Assembly: GCF_030403435.1 (NCBI RefSeq)
Contig: NZ_JAUEPH010000003.1
Span: 372,001-436,000, forward strand
DNA length: 64,000 nucleotides
Reading direction: 5' to 3'
DNA from: Algoriphagus sediminis
GTDB taxonomy: Bacteria > Bacteroidota > Bacteroidia > Cytophagales > Cyclobacteriaceae
Part shown: in pieces, positions 46,869-56,371 of the stretch
How the letters are laid out: the number at the start of each line of letters is the position of its first letter
Position numbering within the stretch: the first letter of the stretch is position 1
Translations under genes and position numbers: made by a program
Notes under the pieces: model-generated
Databases searched by the model: none
The model's input: only the letters and a program-made list of their open reading frames with translations
Told to the model about the DNA's origin: nothing

Positions 46869-47480
46869 TTATACCTTAATAAGCTTCAAATCACTTTCCT
46901 CAAAAATCACCTTTCCGTCCCTATTTTCCATTTTTGATTTGACGCTCCAGCATTTTCTGGCATCCTGAATAGTCTTATCTGGAAACGCGTCAAAGAAATC
47001 TCTGAAATATTGGTTCATCATGTTGTGTGGTCGGATGCTTCTTTTGACTCCTCTATTTTTTAACTCCTCCATTTCCTTCCAGGCTATGATTGCATCTTCG
47101 AGGGTTTTTCCGGGATTAGTTTTGACCCAATCCATAAAATCGCCATGGCAGTTAAATCGTACCCCGATCTGTGACTTCATAAAGTTCCTGAAGTTCGGAC
47201 CAAATGAAACACTGTCCGTAATCACCGTTTCTAGGCTTAGGCTTTCTTTGGCCCAGTTAAACTTTGAGGACTTCTTTTTTGAGTTAGCTTTTGGTATCGG
47301 TTTTTCTGGGTTCTCCAGGCTAAAAATAATTCGGTCTCTGATTTCGAATTTACTTCCATTGGCTGGGATGCCTGTCTGCTTGGCGTATTCTATTAGCTCA
47401 GCTTTTAGCCAGTACCATTTTTTGAAATTTTCAGCCGTTTGAATGCTCAAAATCTCTGGCCTTTCTTGGCTAGTGCTCAT
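46869..47480 (-). CDS. SAP-domain/DUF6434 protein
   Basis: A 203-residue basic cytoplasmic protein. Residues of about 15-60 have a SAP-like helix-turn-helix (WYWLKAELIEYAKQTGIPAN and GSKFEIRDRII), a fold that often binds nucleic acid. After a lysine-rich linker comes a DUF6434-like domain (about 72-135) with FGPNFRNFMKSQIGVRFNC, and a C-terminal part with RDFFDAFPDKTIQDA. Function unknown; DNA or RNA binding is plausible. Its start overlaps the end of the DUF3500 gene by 11 bp, so it is the last gene of the cyclophilin-sulfatase-DUF3500 operon, an odd place for a nucleic-acid-binding protein. Confidence 0.78.
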   Translation of the reverse strand: MSTSQERPEILSIQTAENFKKWYWLKAELIEYAKQTGIPANGSKFEIRDRIIFSLENPEKPIPKANSKKKSSKFNWAKESLSLETVITDSVSFGPNFRNFMKSQIGVRFNCHGDFMDWVKTNPGKTLEDAIIAWKEMEELKNRGVKRSIRPHNMMNQYFRDFFDAFPDKTIQDARKCWSVKSKMENRDGKVIFEESDLKLIKV

Positions 47481-48534
47481 GATTCATCCTGTGCTTTCTT
47501 AAAATATCCTCGCCGAAATCATTACCTTTTTCTCTCCAGATGGCATGGATATGGTTGCCATTATTCAAGAATCCCACATTGTCATACTCAATAAGAAAAA
47601 TAGGAGTGTTTATTTGATAGTAATGTGGAGTTTTAGGTGCCAGACCACCAATCCAGGCAAAATAAATATCTTCCTTTTCGATGGCATGGAACATGGCTAA
47701 ATACTCATCTTTCTTTTCATGCTCCAGATTTCCTAAAAATTCCTCAATAATGTAATGAAGAAGCTTTTCCTGCTCTTCATTGAGCTCGTTAGCCGGAATC
47801 CCCACATAGTCATCCAGCCTTTGCTCTGAACCAGGAGCCGTCAGAATATCGCCAGGTACTTCTCGACTGAGAATAGCCTTCTTTTTTTGAGCTTCGCTCA
47901 AAGCATTAATCAACCAAAACCCATAATCTTCTTCTTTACTCAGCGGCCTTAGCCCGGCATACTGGGTAACTTCTACCTCGGCTGGGTCAGAGCCAAGGAA
48001 GAGTGGGGTTATGGAGTATTCATCCCCGGCCACTGACAAATTTAAAGAGAGATGATGACCTTCAAATTTTAATCCCCAGACATCATCTTTTTCAGGATTT
48101 CCCCAGATGGCGAAAAAGTAATTTCCATAATCCCAATTCAATCTTCGAATGTTCTGGATCATGTTTTCGTTCATTTCCCCATTTTCATATGCGATTTCAA
48201 AAATCTCGTGAAGGATATCATCCAGCTGAAGGATTGCGAAGGTTTTCAGATAGCCCTGGGAGCTGAAGATTGTGGTTAATAGCCGATGAAATTTTACTTT
48301 GCTCTCAGCTGAAAAATCTCCAAACCTTAGTCCTTGTCGCTCTTTAAGGCCTAATGGAAGATTAGACCAATCCTCCCGGCTTTCATTTTCAAATGGAAGC
48401 ATGGCTTGAGTTCTTTGATCCTCATCAAAGGTGGACATGAGATCCAAAGTGGAAGTTTTGATCTCGGGAACAGACTGCCCATTGGTTTGACTAAAAACCA
48501 AAAAGCAGATAAAGGCACTGAGTAAATATTTCAT
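47470..48534 (-). CDS. Exported DUF3500 family protein
   Basis: A 354-residue protein with a signal peptide (ends about QTNGQ). The mature sequence has DUF3500 features: LMSTFDEDQRTQAMLPFENE near the start, WSNLPLGLKERQGLRFGDF, WGLKFEGHHLSLNLSV in the middle, and IEYDNVGFLNNGNHIHAIWRE followed by GNDFGEDILRKHR near the end. The conserved histidines in FEGHHLSLN and GNHIHAIWR could bind metal, but no activity is established. It overlaps the upstream sulfatase by four bases (ATGA) and the SAP/DUF6434 gene by 11, so it is translated with them. Confidence 0.88.
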   Translation of the reverse strand: MKYLLSAFICFLVFSQTNGQSVPEIKTSTLDLMSTFDEDQRTQAMLPFENESREDWSNLPLGLKERQGLRFGDFSAESKVKFHRLLTTIFSSQGYLKTFAILQLDDILHEIFEIAYENGEMNENMIQNIRRLNWDYGNYFFAIWGNPEKDDVWGLKFEGHHLSLNLSVAGDEYSITPLFLGSDPAEVEVTQYAGLRPLSKEEDYGFWLINALSEAQKKKAILSREVPGDILTAPGSEQRLDDYVGIPANELNEEQEKLLHYIIEEFLGNLEHEKKDEYLAMFHAIEKEDIYFAWIGGLAPKTPHYYQINTPIFLIEYDNVGFLNNGNHIHAIWREKGNDFGEDILRKHRMNHEH

Positions 48535-49937
48535 TGTTGGGATTGATTTTCTCTCTTTTGTTGAAGATACTCGTAATGGCTTCTGTCCTGTGAAGTTCGA
48601 ATGACAAGGCTGGGAGGAAGGGGTCCCAGTTGGCTGACTGCTAAATTCATCGCCCGCATCATTTGGGCTACTTTTTCAGGATTTTCTGAGTAAAGGTTGG
48701 TCGTTTCTCCAGGGTCGCTTTTTAAGTTAAAAAGTAAAGTGTCATGAGCAGCAACTGCTTTCATTCCGGGACTACCAGCATAGCCTTTGAAAGGTAGTTT
48801 AATTTTCCAGTCTCCCTCCTGGTAAGCCCTTAAATCATTAAGCATGTAGTACAGGAATTTATCTCCTTGCCTTTTTCCATTATCAAAAAGCACATTGCTG
48901 ATGTCTACTCCATCTATTTCCCGGTCAGTCGGTAATTCCGCACCCACGATTGCAGAGATAGTTGGAAACCAATCCATCTGGCTGGCAGGATCCTCATAGA
49001 CTTGCCCAGGCGCTATTTTTCCCTTCCACATAGCTACAGTCGGAACACGAACACCGCCCTCGAAAGTATACTGCTTCCCTTCTCGAAGTGGTCCTGCCGA
49101 ACCGCCATGATCCTCCATCACTAGCCAAGGACCATTATCTGAAGAGAAGATGACCAAAGTATTTTCAAGAATTCCTTTTTCCTCGAGTTTATTGAGGATT
49201 TGCCCGACACTCCAGTCGATTTCCTGTATTACGTCTCCATACAAACCCCTTTCGGAAGTACCTTGAAATTCAGGTGAAGCATAAATTGGAACATGTGGCT
49301 GGTTATGGGCTAAGTAAAGCAAAAAGGGTTGATTACCAGTTTGATCCAGAAACTTCAGGGATTCTTCGGTGTAGACTTTGGTAGTGTAGGTTTGATCCGG
49401 ATTAAACTCCTCCACTTCATTATCCCTCATGTAAACCACAGATTCCATGTCATTGGAATAGGGTATGCCGAAGTAAGAATCAAAGCCTTGATTTAAGGGG
49501 AGATACTGGGTCATGTGGCCCAAATGCCATTTGCCCACATGAGCGGTTTGATAGCCCTTTTCCTTTAGTACCTCAGCAAATGTAATTTCTTCAGGTGCCA
49601 TGCCGGTAAAGCTTTCGGGGAAAAACACAGAGTTAATGCCCATTCTCTGCGGCATACGTCCGGTGAGTAGTCCGGCACGACTTGGGCTACAAACAGGCGA
49701 AGCAGAAAGGAAATTTGTGAACTTGATTCCCTCCCTGGCAATTCGGTCAATATTCGGAGTTTTGATATCATTAGCTCCAAAACAACCAATATCACCATAA
49801 CCTAAATCATCGGTAAAAATGTAGACGATATTAGGTAGATCGGATTGTAGAGCTTCTTTTGGTTCCTGATTACATGAAAAAAGAAAGGGAAGGGATGTAA
49901 GAACAAAGAAACTGATTCTGAAGGCATGGGTTTTCAT
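48531..49937 (-). CDS. Lipoprotein arylsulfatase with canonical CSPSR motif
   Basis: A 468-residue sulfatase. The signal peptide has a lipobox (FLFSC, Cys22). Metal-binding YIFTDDLGYGDIG is followed by VCSPSRAGLLTGRMPQRMG, the full formylglycine signature with Cys83. Later motifs include HVGKWHLGH and FSSDNGPW, which supply the further histidine and aspartate ligands. All expected active-site parts are visible. It lies between the cyclophilin gene (15 bp) and the DUF3500 gene (4-bp overlap). The natural sulfate ester is unknown; marine polysaccharide or aryl sulfates are typical. Confidence 0.93.
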   Translation of the reverse strand: MKTHAFRISFFVLTSLPFLFSCNQEPKEALQSDLPNIVYIFTDDLGYGDIGCFGANDIKTPNIDRIAREGIKFTNFLSASPVCSPSRAGLLTGRMPQRMGINSVFFPESFTGMAPEEITFAEVLKEKGYQTAHVGKWHLGHMTQYLPLNQGFDSYFGIPYSNDMESVVYMRDNEVEEFNPDQTYTTKVYTEESLKFLDQTGNQPFLLYLAHNQPHVPIYASPEFQGTSERGLYGDVIQEIDWSVGQILNKLEEKGILENTLVIFSSDNGPWLVMEDHGGSAGPLREGKQYTFEGGVRVPTVAMWKGKIAPGQVYEDPASQMDWFPTISAIVGAELPTDREIDGVDISNVLFDNGKRQGDKFLYYMLNDLRAYQEGDWKIKLPFKGYAGSPGMKAVAAHDTLLFNLKSDPGETTNLYSENPEKVAQMMRAMNLAVSQLGPLPPSLVIRTSQDRSHYEYLQQKRENQSQQ

Positions 49938-49952
49938 CCCATTAAAATAGGA

Positions 49953-50756
49953 TTATTCCCTGACAACCCGCATAGAAATTATTCTAACGTCTTCAAGTGG
50001 TCTGTCCCGATTGTCTGTTTCAACACGTGCAATAGAATTCAAGACGTCAAACCCAAAAATGATCTCACCGAAAACAGTATAATTCTGATCTAGGTGAGGT
50101 GTACCACCCATGGTCTTATAGTACATTCTATGTTTTTCCGGAATCTCGTATTTAATGAAATCTTCATAGCTGTTTTGAAGTCTTTCCGACTTAGTCCGAA
50201 GCTGGTTATAAAGAATGCTATCCTTCGCTTCTCTTGCTGCAGTAATGGAATCTAGTAAGGGTTGACTATTAGGGTCATTCATATAGTAATGTCTCCTGAG
50301 CATATTATTTATTCGCTTCTGGTGATAGTTCAATGTACTGTCATTTTGAACTTTTCCCTGTACCAAATAAAACTGGGTGCTACTGGATGCTCTTTCTTTA
50401 TTTCCATCCCTCGCCGCGGCCAAAACACCTTTTTTGTGAAAAAGGACCGGACTGAATTCGGCAGGTACTTTATAACCTAAATCATTAGCCCCTAAACGTT
50501 CTTCAGGTCCTGCATTCTTGCTTTTGATATCCCCGGCCTGAATCATGAAATCCTCGATAACTCTATGAAATAAGAGGGAATCATAAATCCCTTCCTCCAC
50601 CAGCTTGATGAAATTATCCCTGTGCTTAGGAGTCTCATTGTAAAGAGCGACAATAATGATCCCGCGAGAGGTCTGAATCTCAACTTTCGTCCTTTCAGCT
50701 TTTAAAGTGGAAAGTGAGAATAAAAACAAGCATAGTGTATAAAGAATTCGAGTCAT
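49953..50756 (-). CDS. Exported cyclophilin-type peptidyl-prolyl isomerase
   Basis: A 267-residue protein with a signal peptide (ends about TLKAE). The cyclophilin core is recognised by FIKLVEEGIYDSLLFHRVIEDFMIQAGD, with the catalytic arginine in FHRV, and by STQFYLVQG and YTVFGEIIFGFDVLNSI. Between the last two a run of about 80 mostly helical, charged residues (about 145-225) is inserted, which makes it longer than minimal bacterial cyclophilins. It should aid folding of periplasmic or secreted proteins. It begins the operon with the sulfatase, DUF3500 and SAP/DUF6434 genes. Confidence 0.92.
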   Translation of the reverse strand: MTRILYTLCLFLFSLSTLKAERTKVEIQTSRGIIIVALYNETPKHRDNFIKLVEEGIYDSLLFHRVIEDFMIQAGDIKSKNAGPEERLGANDLGYKVPAEFSPVLFHKKGVLAAARDGNKERASSSTQFYLVQGKVQNDSTLNYHQKRINNMLRRHYYMNDPNSQPLLDSITAAREAKDSILYNQLRTKSERLQNSYEDFIKYEIPEKHRMYYKTMGGTPHLDQNYTVFGEIIFGFDVLNSIARVETDNRDRPLEDVRIISMRVVRE

Positions 50757-50817
50757 ACTCCAATGGTCTAAAACTTGAATTTAATTTTGATTAGCTAGTC
50801 GAAGTTAAAAAGCCACT

Positions 50818-52590
50818 TTACCTTTCCCAAAACCGCTTCTCGCTAGGAATCGAATCCAGGTATTTACTGGCCTGAAAATATCCTTGCTCCTGAATTTCTT
50901 CCCATTTACTATCATCTAGAAAATCATACTGATTGAGATCCATAGGCCAGTAATGAGAAGCTTGATCACTGATATTTCCCTGTTTATTCATACTATTTAG
51001 GTTCAGCGAATTCTCTACAATCGAATAAAAACCAGGTATAGGATATCGTTTTCTTTGGGTGATTTTATCCCAGAGTAATTTCCAGCCAGAGGGAGTTTCT
51101 TCAAAGTCGATTTCAGCTTCCTGCAAATTTGAAAGTGAAATGGCAATTATATTCTCCACCGGATAATCGTACATAGGCTCTATCGGCAAAGTATCCATCA
51201 CGGAGCCATCAATGTGAAGATTTTTATTGAGAACTACAGGTGGGAAAATACCGGGAACGGAAATACTGGCAAGAAGTGACCGCCAGAGAATCCCTGTTCG
51301 ATGAGTTTCCAGTTTAGCTGAATTATAGTTTGTGGTTACACAAAAAGAATTGATCCAGAGGTCTTCAATGTTTGTTTCTTCAAAAGTGTCCTTGAGGAAT
51401 TTTCTAATCTTTTTTCCTTTCATCATTGAAACCACCGGAAGAGCAAAATCTTTGGAAGTGAGCTTTCTGCTAATGGAGTCTTTGATAACATTATCTAATT
51501 TTTTCTGATCGAATTCCAGATAGTCCAGTGCCATCCCATAAACGGCTCCGGCACTTGCTCCACCTATAAAATCTACCTCAAGGCCTCTTTCCCGCATTGC
51601 TTTGACTGCGCCTAGATGAGCATATCCTTTGGCTCCTCCGCCTCCTAATACAAGTCCAGTTGCAGTGTTGGTGAGAATTCTGCCTAATCTATTTAGATCT
51701 GCCTGATGATTTCTCCGTAAATGGATATGTAAGTGGAAATTCCGATTAGCAAACCACCTTTGAGTGTTCTCGGCTGTTTTCCCTCCCCTTTCGTGAAGTA
51801 GAAGCAAATATGTTTTCTTATTCAGAATACCATAGGAATAGAGGTTCAACTGCTTTTCTATAGGTCTGAGTTTGGTATCTGAACTAAAATGGGTCGCTAC
51901 TATCACTAAATCCGCATACAAAAGGCATTGCTGAGCCCAAACCATATCATCCTGATTACAGACTAGAATCTGAATACCCGGTTGCTCTTCAAGAGAGGCA
52001 AAAAATTCTTCCCCATGATCGCTTTGATTTTCATTCTGATTGTGAATTCGGATAAGACCACCTGCCTTATTTTTATACTTCTTGAGTCCTGAAATCCATG
52101 GGTCAAGGTTGGTGAAATTGTCAAGTTGAACCAAAGCAATGGTTTTCGGAGGGGAGGACCTTTTCTTTTCAAAAGTGTTTCTCCTGAGCCGGTCAATAAC
52201 AAAAGAGGTCATCGTTGTGGCCAGTTCAGGTTTTTCTGCCACCAATTTCAAATATTCCTCCTGAGTTATTTTTAAGACAATAGATTTTCGGATTGCAATC
52301 ACAGAAGCCATTCTTGGTTCTCCTGTAAAAAGCGCGAGCTCTCCGACTGGTTCACCAATTCCAATATCACCCAAAATGAATTGACCTGAGCCTCTTTTTT
52401 TTAGGGCCCTCAGTCTACCCGAAATCACAAAGTAGATAATGGTATTTTTATCCCCTTCATGAAGAAGGTATTCCCCACTGTTCAGAAGGATCTTGGTGCC
52501 TTTGTTCTGAATTTCATCCCAGAATGATGAATCCAAAAGATTAAACGGTTTGGGAGCTTTTTTGGGTTCGATGACCAATTTTTCTTGCAC
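50818..52590 (-). CDS. Patatin-like phospholipase with cyclic-nucleotide-binding domain
   Basis: A 590-residue cytoplasmic protein resembling bacterial neuropathy-target-esterase/RssA relatives. Residues of about 20-130 form a cNMP-binding domain with the phosphate-binding cassette GELALFTGEPRMASV, including the arginine expected to contact the cyclic phosphate. A middle region of about 170 residues follows. The patatin domain has LVLGGGGAKGYAHLG (oxyanion hole), FIGGASAGAVYGM with the nucleophile in GxSxG, and the catalytic aspartate in HIDGSVMDTLP. Serine and aspartate of the dyad are both present, so it is probably an active lipid esterase gated by a cyclic nucleotide. Two adenylate cyclases in the window could supply cAMP. 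Confidence 0.92.
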   Translation of the reverse strand: MQEKLVIEPKKAPKPFNLLDSSFWDEIQNKGTKILLNSGEYLLHEGDKNTIIYFVISGRLRALKKRGSGQFILGDIGIGEPVGELALFTGEPRMASVIAIRKSIVLKITQEEYLKLVAEKPELATTMTSFVIDRLRRNTFEKKRSSPPKTIALVQLDNFTNLDPWISGLKKYKNKAGGLIRIHNQNENQSDHGEEFFASLEEQPGIQILVCNQDDMVWAQQCLLYADLVIVATHFSSDTKLRPIEKQLNLYSYGILNKKTYLLLLHERGGKTAENTQRWFANRNFHLHIHLRRNHQADLNRLGRILTNTATGLVLGGGGAKGYAHLGAVKAMRERGLEVDFIGGASAGAVYGMALDYLEFDQKKLDNVIKDSISRKLTSKDFALPVVSMMKGKKIRKFLKDTFEETNIEDLWINSFCVTTNYNSAKLETHRTGILWRSLLASISVPGIFPPVVLNKNLHIDGSVMDTLPIEPMYDYPVENIIAISLSNLQEAEIDFEETPSGWKLLWDKITQRKRYPIPGFYSIVENSLNLNSMNKQGNISDQASHYWPMDLNQYDFLDDSKWEEIQEQGYFQASKYLDSIPSEKRFWER

Positions 52591-52734
52591 AGTAATACGA
52601 TAGGGCTAAAAATCACTTTATAATGCTGGTGAGCCGAAAAAATAAAAAATAGTTGGTAATTCAAATGAAAAGATCATTTGATTTTTGTCTTGGAACACCA
52701 AAGACAAATTAGATGGTATGAAAGGGAAACCAAC

Positions 52735-53859
52735 TCACTTTTTTTCATCAATTAGCCAAGGAAGAATGGTTTTAACAGGAAGATTCGGTACGATACGGCC
52801 CTCCTTGCCTGTCATCTCTTCTGCTGCAAAAAGCGAATTAATGATTGCTTCTTCGGTGGCTTCGATTACAGCCATAAAAAGCGGAGTCATTTTTGAGTTG
52901 GGTAGCTCTCGGAAAAATAGATCTTCATTTTCAGAATAGGGAATTCGTAGGTCTTGATTTGTGCTGAATGCGATTACGTAATCTCCCGAACCATTCGAGG
53001 CAATACCTCCTGTTTTTGCCAATCCCATCAAGGCTCTTTTTGCCATTCTTTCCAGATTCCTGTCCAAAACCGGAGCATCTGTAGCAATGACGATCATGCA
53101 GCTTCCATCGGATTTTTCCAAGGCATCCTTAAAAGGATATTTTCCCAGTTTTTCACCCACTGGGACACCAGAAATTTGGAGGTTTCCTCCAAAATTGCTC
53201 TGAACCAATACACCAACTGTAAAGCCGCCCAGTTCTTCCGGTAATTTTCGAGAGGAGGTTCCTATACCCCCTTTCCACCCGAAGCAAATCGTACCCGTGC
53301 CTGCACCAACGTTTCCTTCATCCACAGGTCCGGATTCAGCACTTTCAATAGCCTGAATTACTTCTTCTGCACTGATGTGCATACCTCGGATATCATTGAG
53401 ATATCCATCATTTGTTTCTCCGACCACTGCATTTACGGACTGCACAGATTCATTGCCCTTCTGCTCCAATGTGTATTTTACCACTCCTTCAATTCCAGCG
53501 GCAACTGATAGCGTATTGGTCAAAATGATAGGACTTTCCAAGTTTCCTAACTCCATAACTTGAGTGGTACCAGCGAGCTTGCCAAAACCATTTCCCACAA
53601 AAACCGCAGCAGGAACCTTTTGCTGAAAAACATTATCTCCATGGGGAAGAATTGCCGTCACCCCGGTACGAATATGCTCTCCCTGATTTTTTGTGAAATG
53701 CCCTACCTTAACGCCAGAAACATCGGTGATTGCATTTAATTGCCCTGCGGGCAAAATTCCAAATTTTACCCCCAGCTCTCGGGGTCGATCCTGTGCAATG
53801 GATGGAATTGAAAGGGCTAAAAAGCAAAGACCTAGAAACGGATAAACGAAATTGGACAT
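52735..53859 (-). CDS. Exported P1 family (DmpA-like) aminopeptidase
   Basis: A 374-residue member of the self-processing N-terminal-nucleophile aminopeptidases. A signal peptide (ends about SIAQ) is followed by ITDVSGVKVGHFT, the family's N-terminal signature, and GNVGAGTGTICFGWKGGIG before TSSR, the autocleavage region that frees the nucleophile of the beta chain. The C-terminal part has GSGDYVIAFST and ATEEAIINSLFAAEEMTG, all typical. Substrates may be peptides with D- or beta-amino acids or small amides. It is a lone gene, divergent from endonuclease III and 144 bp before the patatin gene. Confidence 0.92.
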   Translation of the reverse strand: MSNFVYPFLGLCFLALSIPSIAQDRPRELGVKFGILPAGQLNAITDVSGVKVGHFTKNQGEHIRTGVTAILPHGDNVFQQKVPAAVFVGNGFGKLAGTTQVMELGNLESPIILTNTLSVAAGIEGVVKYTLEQKGNESVQSVNAVVGETNDGYLNDIRGMHISAEEVIQAIESAESGPVDEGNVGAGTGTICFGWKGGIGTSSRKLPEELGGFTVGVLVQSNFGGNLQISGVPVGEKLGKYPFKDALEKSDGSCMIVIATDAPVLDRNLERMAKRALMGLAKTGGIASNGSGDYVIAFSTNQDLRIPYSENEDLFFRELPNSKMTPLFMAVIEATEEAIINSLFAAEEMTGKEGRIVPNLPVKTILPWLIDEKK

Positions 53860-53936
53860 AACACTAACTCATTTAAGTTCCTCAAGATAATTTGAATTTT
53901 TTATCTTCACCCCTTCCATTTTAACCCTTTATTCAT

Positions 53937-54608
53937 ATGCTCAAAAAGGAACGCTATGCCGCATTTATTCAGCATTTTTCAGAAAATATGCCGATAGCTG
54001 AAACTGAGCTTAGATACGAAGACGCCTTTCAACTTCTGGTGGCTGTAGTTCTTTCAGCACAATGCACGGATAAGAGGGTCAACATAGTCACAGAAGAACT
54101 TTTTAAAGAATTTCCAACCCCGGAGCATCTTGCCCATTCTCATTTTGATGAGCTATTTCCATACATTAAATCAATATCTTATCCAAATAACAAAACCAAG
54201 CATTTATTAGGTCTTGGGAAGATGCTGGTTGAGGATTTTAATAGCGAGGTGCCTTCCACAGTAGAAGAACTGATCAAGCTACCGGGTGTAGGGAGAAAAA
54301 CCGCAAATGTGATTACTTCAGTGGTTTGGAACCAACCAAATATGGCTGTAGACACACATGTATTTAGGGTTTCAAAAAGGCTGGGCTTGGTGACTCAGAC
54401 CGCAAAGACTCCCCTTGAGGTCGAGAAGCAGCTTATTCGCCACATTCCAAAGGAGTATGTCCATAAGGCCCATCACTGGTTAATTCTTCATGGAAGATAC
54501 ATTTGCCTAGCCAGAAGCCCTAAATGTGAAGAATGCTACATTACTCATTTCTGTAGATATTTTGAGAAAAACCAAAAGGCTAAAGCACTCAAAAAGGATA
54601 AGAAATAA
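53937..54608 (+). CDS. nth: Endonuclease III
   Basis: A 223-residue DNA glycosylase/AP lyase of base-excision repair that removes oxidised pyrimidines. The helix-hairpin-helix LPGVGRKTANVI carries the catalytic lysine, and VDTHVFRVSKRLGL carries the catalytic aspartate. Near the C-terminus four cysteines spaced x6, x2, x5 (CLARSPKCEECYITHFC) bind a [4Fe-4S] cluster. Length and all motifs are standard. Its stop overlaps the start of the asparagine synthase gene by one base (TAATG), so repair and exopolysaccharide genes share a transcript at least in part. Confidence 0.97.
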   Translation: MLKKERYAAFIQHFSENMPIAETELRYEDAFQLLVAVVLSAQCTDKRVNIVTEELFKEFPTPEHLAHSHFDELFPYIKSISYPNNKTKHLLGLGKMLVEDFNSEVPSTVEELIKLPGVGRKTANVITSVVWNQPNMAVDTHVFRVSKRLGLVTQTAKTPLEVEKQLIRHIPKEYVHKAHHWLILHGRYICLARSPKCEECYITHFCRYFEKNQKAKALKKDKK

Positions 54609-56371
54609 TGTGTGGCATCCATTTGATTTGGGGTCAAGGGGCCAAAGAGGAAAATCTCCGTATTCTTTTGGAGAGCTCTTTCCATCGTGGTCCTGATCAC
54701 CAGGACCTTTGTTCTCCATGGCCCGGGCTTTGGATAGGGGTGAACCGACTTAGAATTTCTGATCCAACCCCAAAAGCTGATCAACCCTTTTGGACAAAAG
54801 ATGGTCATTCTTTAATCATTTGGAATGGCGAAATCTATAATCACCGAGAGTTACGATCCCTCCTGGAAACCATGGGAAAGGATTTTGAAAGCAACTCCGA
54901 TACGGAGGTTTTGATTACCTGGCTCAGGTCCTTTGGAGTGAAGGGCTTGAGTAAGTTGAAAGGTATGTTTTCACTGATTTTGGTGGATGTAATGACTAAG
55001 TCTATTCTCGTAGCTAGAGATCCAAGTGGGGAGAAACCACTTTACTATCAACACAGCCAGGATTCGCTTTGTATTTCCTCATCAGTTAGCGGAATCAATA
55101 AAATCTGGCCATCAGACTTGGATATGGCCTCAGTTGAAAATTACGCTTTTTTGAGGTCTGCAAGGCGAGGTCACACTTTTTACAAGAGAATTCAAGAATG
55201 GAAGCCTAATCGCTTTAGCCAAATCAGTAACCCTGGCACTTTTAGGTTTGATCCTCTTCCCCATGAGGAGGAATCCGATACAAATTCTTTTGAGAAGATC
55301 CTGGATAGAGTAGTAGAAAGACAATTTGACTCCGATGTACCAAAGGGGGTTCTTCTAAGCGGAGGTGCCGACAGCAGCCTTTTGTATTCGCATTGGTATC
55401 AAAAAACCGGAAAGGCCTTACCTGCATTTACTTTCGCCGCAGAAAAAAAATACCAGAAAAAATACGATGACATCCACTGGGTCAGGAATCTGACTGATCT
55501 ATTTCCGGCAGAGCTTCATGAAGTTTCCATTGATCAGCATTCCTTCGCCAAACATTTTGAGGATTATGTGGCGAATCTTGATGAGCCTGTTGGAGATTCC
55601 GCAGGGTTTCTTCTTTGGATGCTTGGGAAAGAGGCCAAGAATCAAGGCATTAAAGTGTTGATCTCAGGGGCCGGAGCAGATGAGCTTTGGGGAGGATATC
55701 GACGTCATGATGCTTTTGAGAAGTATTTGAAAAATAAGAGACTGTATTTGTTTTTGAAATCGACTTTATCGTGGATGCCCCTAACAAGGTCTTACTCGAA
55801 ATTTTTTGATTCTATTCATGAAAGTGAAGAGAGAACCTTTCTTAATTTTTCAGCCCTTCGTCCAGTCCCAAGTTATATTTTTCAGGATTACTATCGGATT
55901 TTCGATCAAGGTTTAGATCCTTATCGAAAAGCACTGGATTTTGATAGAAGGGTTTATTTGGTGGAGGATGTTTTAAAGGTCCAGGATCAGGCCTTGATGG
56001 CACATGGTATCGAAGGAAGATCTCCCTACCTGGATTCAGATTTTCTTTCATTGTGGAAACAAAGTCCAAATAGGGATTTGAAAGCCAAGCGTGGAATTAA
56101 GGAATTACTCTTAAAATACGATTTGGGGCAAATTGCAAATCGAAAAAAATTAGGTTTTGGTTTGCCTTTGGAGGAATGGTTTCAAGAGGGTGAAAGTTTT
56201 GCGAAAAAGGCATTTCAAAGCATTAAGGAACTTGAAAATCGACTTGGAGAAACCTTACCTTCTCCCATCTCAGAAATCTCTCAAAGACCCGGATATTTTG
56301 TTAAATCTGATTTTTTGATGCTGTATAATCTGTTTCTTTTCTCAGAATGGGTGAACTTGAGGAAGAAATGA
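54608..56371 (+). CDS. asnB: Asparagine synthase (glutamine-hydrolysing) of an exopolysaccharide cluster
   Basis: A 587-residue class II amidotransferase. The initiator methionine is followed by Cys2 (MCGIHLIWG), the glutaminase nucleophile; FHRGPDH and ISDPTPKADQPF support the N-terminal domain. The synthetase domain has the PP-loop LLSGGADSSLL and VLISGAGADELWGGYRRH. Both half-reactions look intact. Such paralogues are frequent in surface-polysaccharide clusters, where the product may be an amidated sugar or peptide and not free asparagine. It is coupled to nth upstream and overlaps the glycosyltransferase by ATGA downstream. Confidence 0.9.
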   Translation: MCGIHLIWGQGAKEENLRILLESSFHRGPDHQDLCSPWPGLWIGVNRLRISDPTPKADQPFWTKDGHSLIIWNGEIYNHRELRSLLETMGKDFESNSDTEVLITWLRSFGVKGLSKLKGMFSLILVDVMTKSILVARDPSGEKPLYYQHSQDSLCISSSVSGINKIWPSDLDMASVENYAFLRSARRGHTFYKRIQEWKPNRFSQISNPGTFRFDPLPHEEESDTNSFEKILDRVVERQFDSDVPKGVLLSGGADSSLLYSHWYQKTGKALPAFTFAAEKKYQKKYDDIHWVRNLTDLFPAELHEVSIDQHSFAKHFEDYVANLDEPVGDSAGFLLWMLGKEAKNQGIKVLISGAGADELWGGYRRHDAFEKYLKNKRLYLFLKSTLSWMPLTRSYSKFFDSIHESEERTFLNFSALRPVPSYIFQDYYRIFDQGLDPYRKALDFDRRVYLVEDVLKVQDQALMAHGIEGRSPYLDSDFLSLWKQSPNRDLKAKRGIKELLLKYDLGQIANRKKLGFGLPLEEWFQEGESFAKKAFQSIKELENRLGETLPSPISEISQRPGYFVKSDFLMLYNLFLFSEWVNLRKK

